A stretch of DNA of 9,139 nucleotides from Methanobrevibacter sp. Its GTDB lineage: Archaea; Methanobacteriota; Methanobacteria; Methanobacteriales; Methanobacteriaceae. The position numbers and the translations under genes are program-made. Positions within the stretch are counted from its first letter, which is position 1. Every line of letters begins with the position of its first letter. The stretch lies in contig WRMT01000105.1 of assembly GCA_009777005.1 (NCBI GenBank), forward strand, positions 1-9,139, read 5' to 3'. Positions 7,592-9,139 of the stretch are shown one piece after another. Below the pieces are notes generated by a model. That model was not told where the DNA came from and ran no database searches. It saw only the letters and a list, made by a program, of their open reading frames with translations.

Positions 7592-8613
7592 CACGATTAA
7601 AAGGACACACAAAAAGAGTGAATAGTGTGTGTTTTTCCTCTGATGATAAGTATATTGTATCAGGATCAAATGATAATTCTGTTCGTGTATGGGACCTGCA
7701 AACACAAAAAGAAATAACACGATTAAAAGGACACACAGACAGGGTGAATAGTGTGTGTTTTTCCTCTGATGATAAGTATGTTGTATCAGGATCAGGAGAT
7801 CCTTTTTCAAAGGATAATTCTGTTCGTGTATGGGACCTGCAAACACAAAAAGAAATAACACGATTAAAAGGACACACAAAAGGAGTGAATAGTGTGTGTT
7901 TTTCCTCTGATGATAAGTATATTGTATCAGGATCAAATGATCATTCTGTTCGTGTATGGGACCTGCAAACACAAAAAGAAATAACACGATTAAAAGGACA
8001 CAGAGACAGTGTGAATAGTGTGTGTTTTTCCTCTGATGATAAGTATATTGTTTCAGGATCAAATGATAATTCTGTTCGTGTATGGGATTGGCAAACACAA
8101 GAAGAAATAACACGATTAGAAGGACACACAGACGGGGTGCATAGTGTGTGTTTTTCCTCTGATGATAAGTATGTTGTATCAGGATCATCTGATGAGTCTG
8201 TTCGTGTATGGGACCTGCAAACACAAGAAGAAATAACACGATTAGAAGGACACACAAGACGGATGAATAGTGTGTGTTTTTCCTCTGATGATAAGTATAT
8301 TGTTTTTGGAACAGGTGTTCATTCTGTTCGTGTATGGGACCTGCAAACACCAAAAGAAATAACACAATTAAACGGATACATGGTGAATAGTGTGTGTTTT
8401 TCCTCTGATGATAGGTATGTTGTTTCAGGATCAGGTGATAAGTCTGTTCGTGTTTGGGATTGGCAAACACAAGAAGAAATAACACGATTAGAAGGACACA
8501 CAAAAGGAGTGCATAGTGTGTGTTTTTCCTCTGATGATAAGTATATTGTATCAGGATCAAATGATAATTCTGTTCGTGTATGGGATTGGAAAATGCAAAA
8601 AGAGCTAGACAAT
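6575..8613 (+). repeat. Array of 16 near-identical 126-bp WD40 units
   Basis: Units start at 6575, 6701, 6842, 6968, 7094, 7220, 7346, 7472, 7597, 7723, 7864, 7990, 8116, 8242, 8368 and 8488. The period is 126 bp (42 residues), except units 2 and 10 (141 bp, five extra residues around PFSK), unit 8 (125 bp, one base lost) and unit 15 (120 bp). The unit reads L-x-G-H-T-x-x-V-x-SVCFSSDDKY, then SGSxDxS, RVWD and EITR. Most of the unit is constant even at silent sites, with changes clustered at residues 6, 7, 9, 25 and 27 (counting the first Leu as 1). A 17th, divergent unit follows to about 8740. This is a WD40 beta-propeller array of the highly internally repeated kind. Confidence 0.97.
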
Positions 8614-8910
8614 GCCATTATATTACTTAACACCGAGGAAAATATAGTCTCATGTGCTATTTCAAACAATAATCACCATATAGTGGCAGGAGCAGAAAGT
8701 GGTCAAATATTAAAATATACAATTGAAAACTTAAAACTAGGAATAGATATTGTAACAGCTCATCGTGATTTAAATAAACAGCTAAGTATTAGATGTAAAT
8801 ACTGTGGTAAAGTTTTTAATATTGCTGAAGATGATCTAGGCAATATTGTCAAATGTAGCTATTGTAATAAGGAATTAAAAGTCAATGATTTTACCCATGA
8901 TCCTAAATAG
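7564..8910 (+). CDS. WD40 and zinc-ribbon C-terminal part of the same STAND gene
   Basis: The frame reads 448 residues if opened at ATG 7564, but that ATG lies inside the WD40 unit (gtATGGgac), has no ribosome site, and overlaps the upstream frame by 28 bases. It is almost certainly the displaced continuation of the gene starting at 4148. It carries the end of unit 8, units 9-16 (unit 10 has the PFSKD insertion; unit 14 reads VFGTGVHS; unit 15 lacks two residues after its degenerate GYM), and a divergent 17th unit (IVSCAISNNNHHIVAGAESG). A zinc ribbon follows with C411, C414, C431 and C434 (CKYC and CSYC), a metal-binding fold that could bind nucleic acid or protein. The frame stops at TAG-TGA 8908-8913, but coding-like sequence continues in the other frame to 9031. 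Whether this part is translated depends on whether the 7570 deletion is real. Confidence 0.85.
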   Translation: MGLQTQKEITRLKGHTKRVNSVCFSSDDKYIVSGSNDNSVRVWDLQTQKEITRLKGHTDRVNSVCFSSDDKYVVSGSGDPFSKDNSVRVWDLQTQKEITRLKGHTKGVNSVCFSSDDKYIVSGSNDHSVRVWDLQTQKEITRLKGHRDSVNSVCFSSDDKYIVSGSNDNSVRVWDWQTQEEITRLEGHTDGVHSVCFSSDDKYVVSGSSDESVRVWDLQTQEEITRLEGHTRRMNSVCFSSDDKYIVFGTGVHSVRVWDLQTPKEITQLNGYMVNSVCFSSDDRYVVSGSGDKSVRVWDWQTQEEITRLEGHTKGVHSVCFSSDDKYIVSGSNDNSVRVWDWKMQKELDNAIILLNTEENIVSCAISNNNHHIVAGAESGQILKYTIENLKLGIDIVTAHRDLNKQLSIRCKYCGKVFNIAEDDLGNIVKCSYCNKELKVNDFTHDPK

Positions 8911-9031
8911 TGAAGATTCTCTAAATAATATTGAAAATATAGAGAATAATAAAGAAAATATTAAACCTGCTGATTCTATTAAAAAAGAAAAGAAGAAAAA
9001 AGGATTTTTTTCTAGTGTCATGACAATTTAA
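8906..9031 (+). pseudogene. Displaced lysine-rich C-terminal tail of the STAND protein
   Basis: From AAT 8906 a stop-free frame of 41 codons runs to TAA 9029-9031, in the same frame as the gene's original start at 4148. It encodes an Asn/Glu-rich stretch (NSEDSLNNIEN), then PADSIKKEKKKKGFFSS and VMTI. Such K-rich GFFS endings are a common tail on methanogen proteins with zinc ribbons (general impression, unsearched). If one A is removed from AAA at 8905-8907, the upstream part reads through as DPNSEDS. This +1 change cancels the -1 at 7570. The chance of a 41-codon open stretch in such AT-rich DNA is low but not nil. Confidence 0.6.
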
Positions 9032-9089
9032 TTCTCAAAATTCATTTCATATATAAAGTTTTGATAATTTCTCATCTGCTTTATTTTTT

Positions 9090-9120
9090 GTAAAATTCCA
9101 ATGAATTTTACTCTTTTTTT
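9090..9120 (+). terminator. Strong stem-loop and T7 terminator after the STAND gene
   Basis: GTAAAATTC (9090-9098) and GAATTTTAC (9103-9111) are perfect 9-bp inverted repeats around the 4-base loop CAAT, followed by TC and seven Ts. A T6 run at 9084-9089 precedes the stem, so on the other strand an A tract precedes it too. It lies 58 bases after the hidden stop at 9031, which fits the end of the STAND transcript. It is the clearest terminator in the window. Confidence 0.7.
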
Positions 9121-9139
9121 CATTCCTATCGTTGCACCA

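Noticed and set aside
7560..7600. Programmed ribosomal frameshift
   Set aside because: No slippery heptamer or stimulatory hairpin is evident, and comparison with sister units shows a plain one-base loss.
6575..8613. CRISPR array
   Set aside because: The regular repeats have no unique spacers; the whole unit is coding and translates as WD40 blades.
6514..8669. Several long minus-strand open frames through the WD40 array
   Set aside because: The 126-bp period is a multiple of three, so any frame that is open in one unit stays open in all. The translations are the same short phrases repeated, with no ribosome sites; they are shadows of the sense gene.

Overview
The window is very A+T-rich and looks archaeal, most likely a host-associated methanogen of the Methanobacteriales (Methanobrevibacter or Methanosphaera type). 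This is inferred from GGTGAT-type Shine-Dalgarno sites (complementary to the archaeal 16S 3' end) a few bases before the ATGs, TTTATA/TTATATAA boxes upstream of genes, AGA/ATA/TTA-rich codon use and long gene-poor AT-rich spacers. No rRNA, tRNA, CRISPR array or intact insertion sequence was seen.

Layout. (1) 1-425: AT-rich leader with a possible relic of a coding tail. (2) 426-1148 (+): complete class U-like Sir2 NAD-dependent protein deacylase with a Cys4 zinc site. (3) 1225-1412 (-): possible decayed gene tail. (4) 1413-2273 (-): unrecognised protein of 286 residues with three membrane segments and a long cytosolic, charged C-terminal part. (5) 2274-2494: divergent intergenic region with TATA-like elements and a 22-bp imperfect palindrome. 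(6) 2495-2773 (+): small DUF2188 protein. (7) 2774-4147: about 1.4 kb without a convincing gene, holding short hairpins, T-tracts, a 15-bp direct repeat and fragments that read like broken coding sequence. (8) 4148-9031 (+): the main feature, a very large STAND-type protein gene broken by two small frameshifts.

The large gene encodes an N-terminal DUF4062 domain, a NACHT-type NTPase, a helical linker, then 16 near-identical 42-residue WD40 units plus one divergent unit, a four-cysteine zinc ribbon and a lysine-rich tail. A missing C near 7570 splits it into 4148-7591 and 7564-8910. A second shift near 8905 hides the last 41 codons, which reopen in the original frame and stop at 9031, about 60 bp before a strong stem-loop terminator at 9090-9120. 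The two shifts cancel, so the ancestral gene would encode about 1627 residues. Differences between WD40 units are concentrated at the few positions that vary in fungal HET-E/HET-D incompatibility NLRs, and the units appear to be under concerted evolution. This points to an archaeal NLR-like recognition protein, possibly antiviral, with a recombination-diversified sensor and the same domain order as animal TEP1/NWD1.

Nothing shows that the Sir2, membrane and DUF2188 genes work with the STAND gene. They are separated by long spacers and differing strands, and each looks like its own transcription unit.
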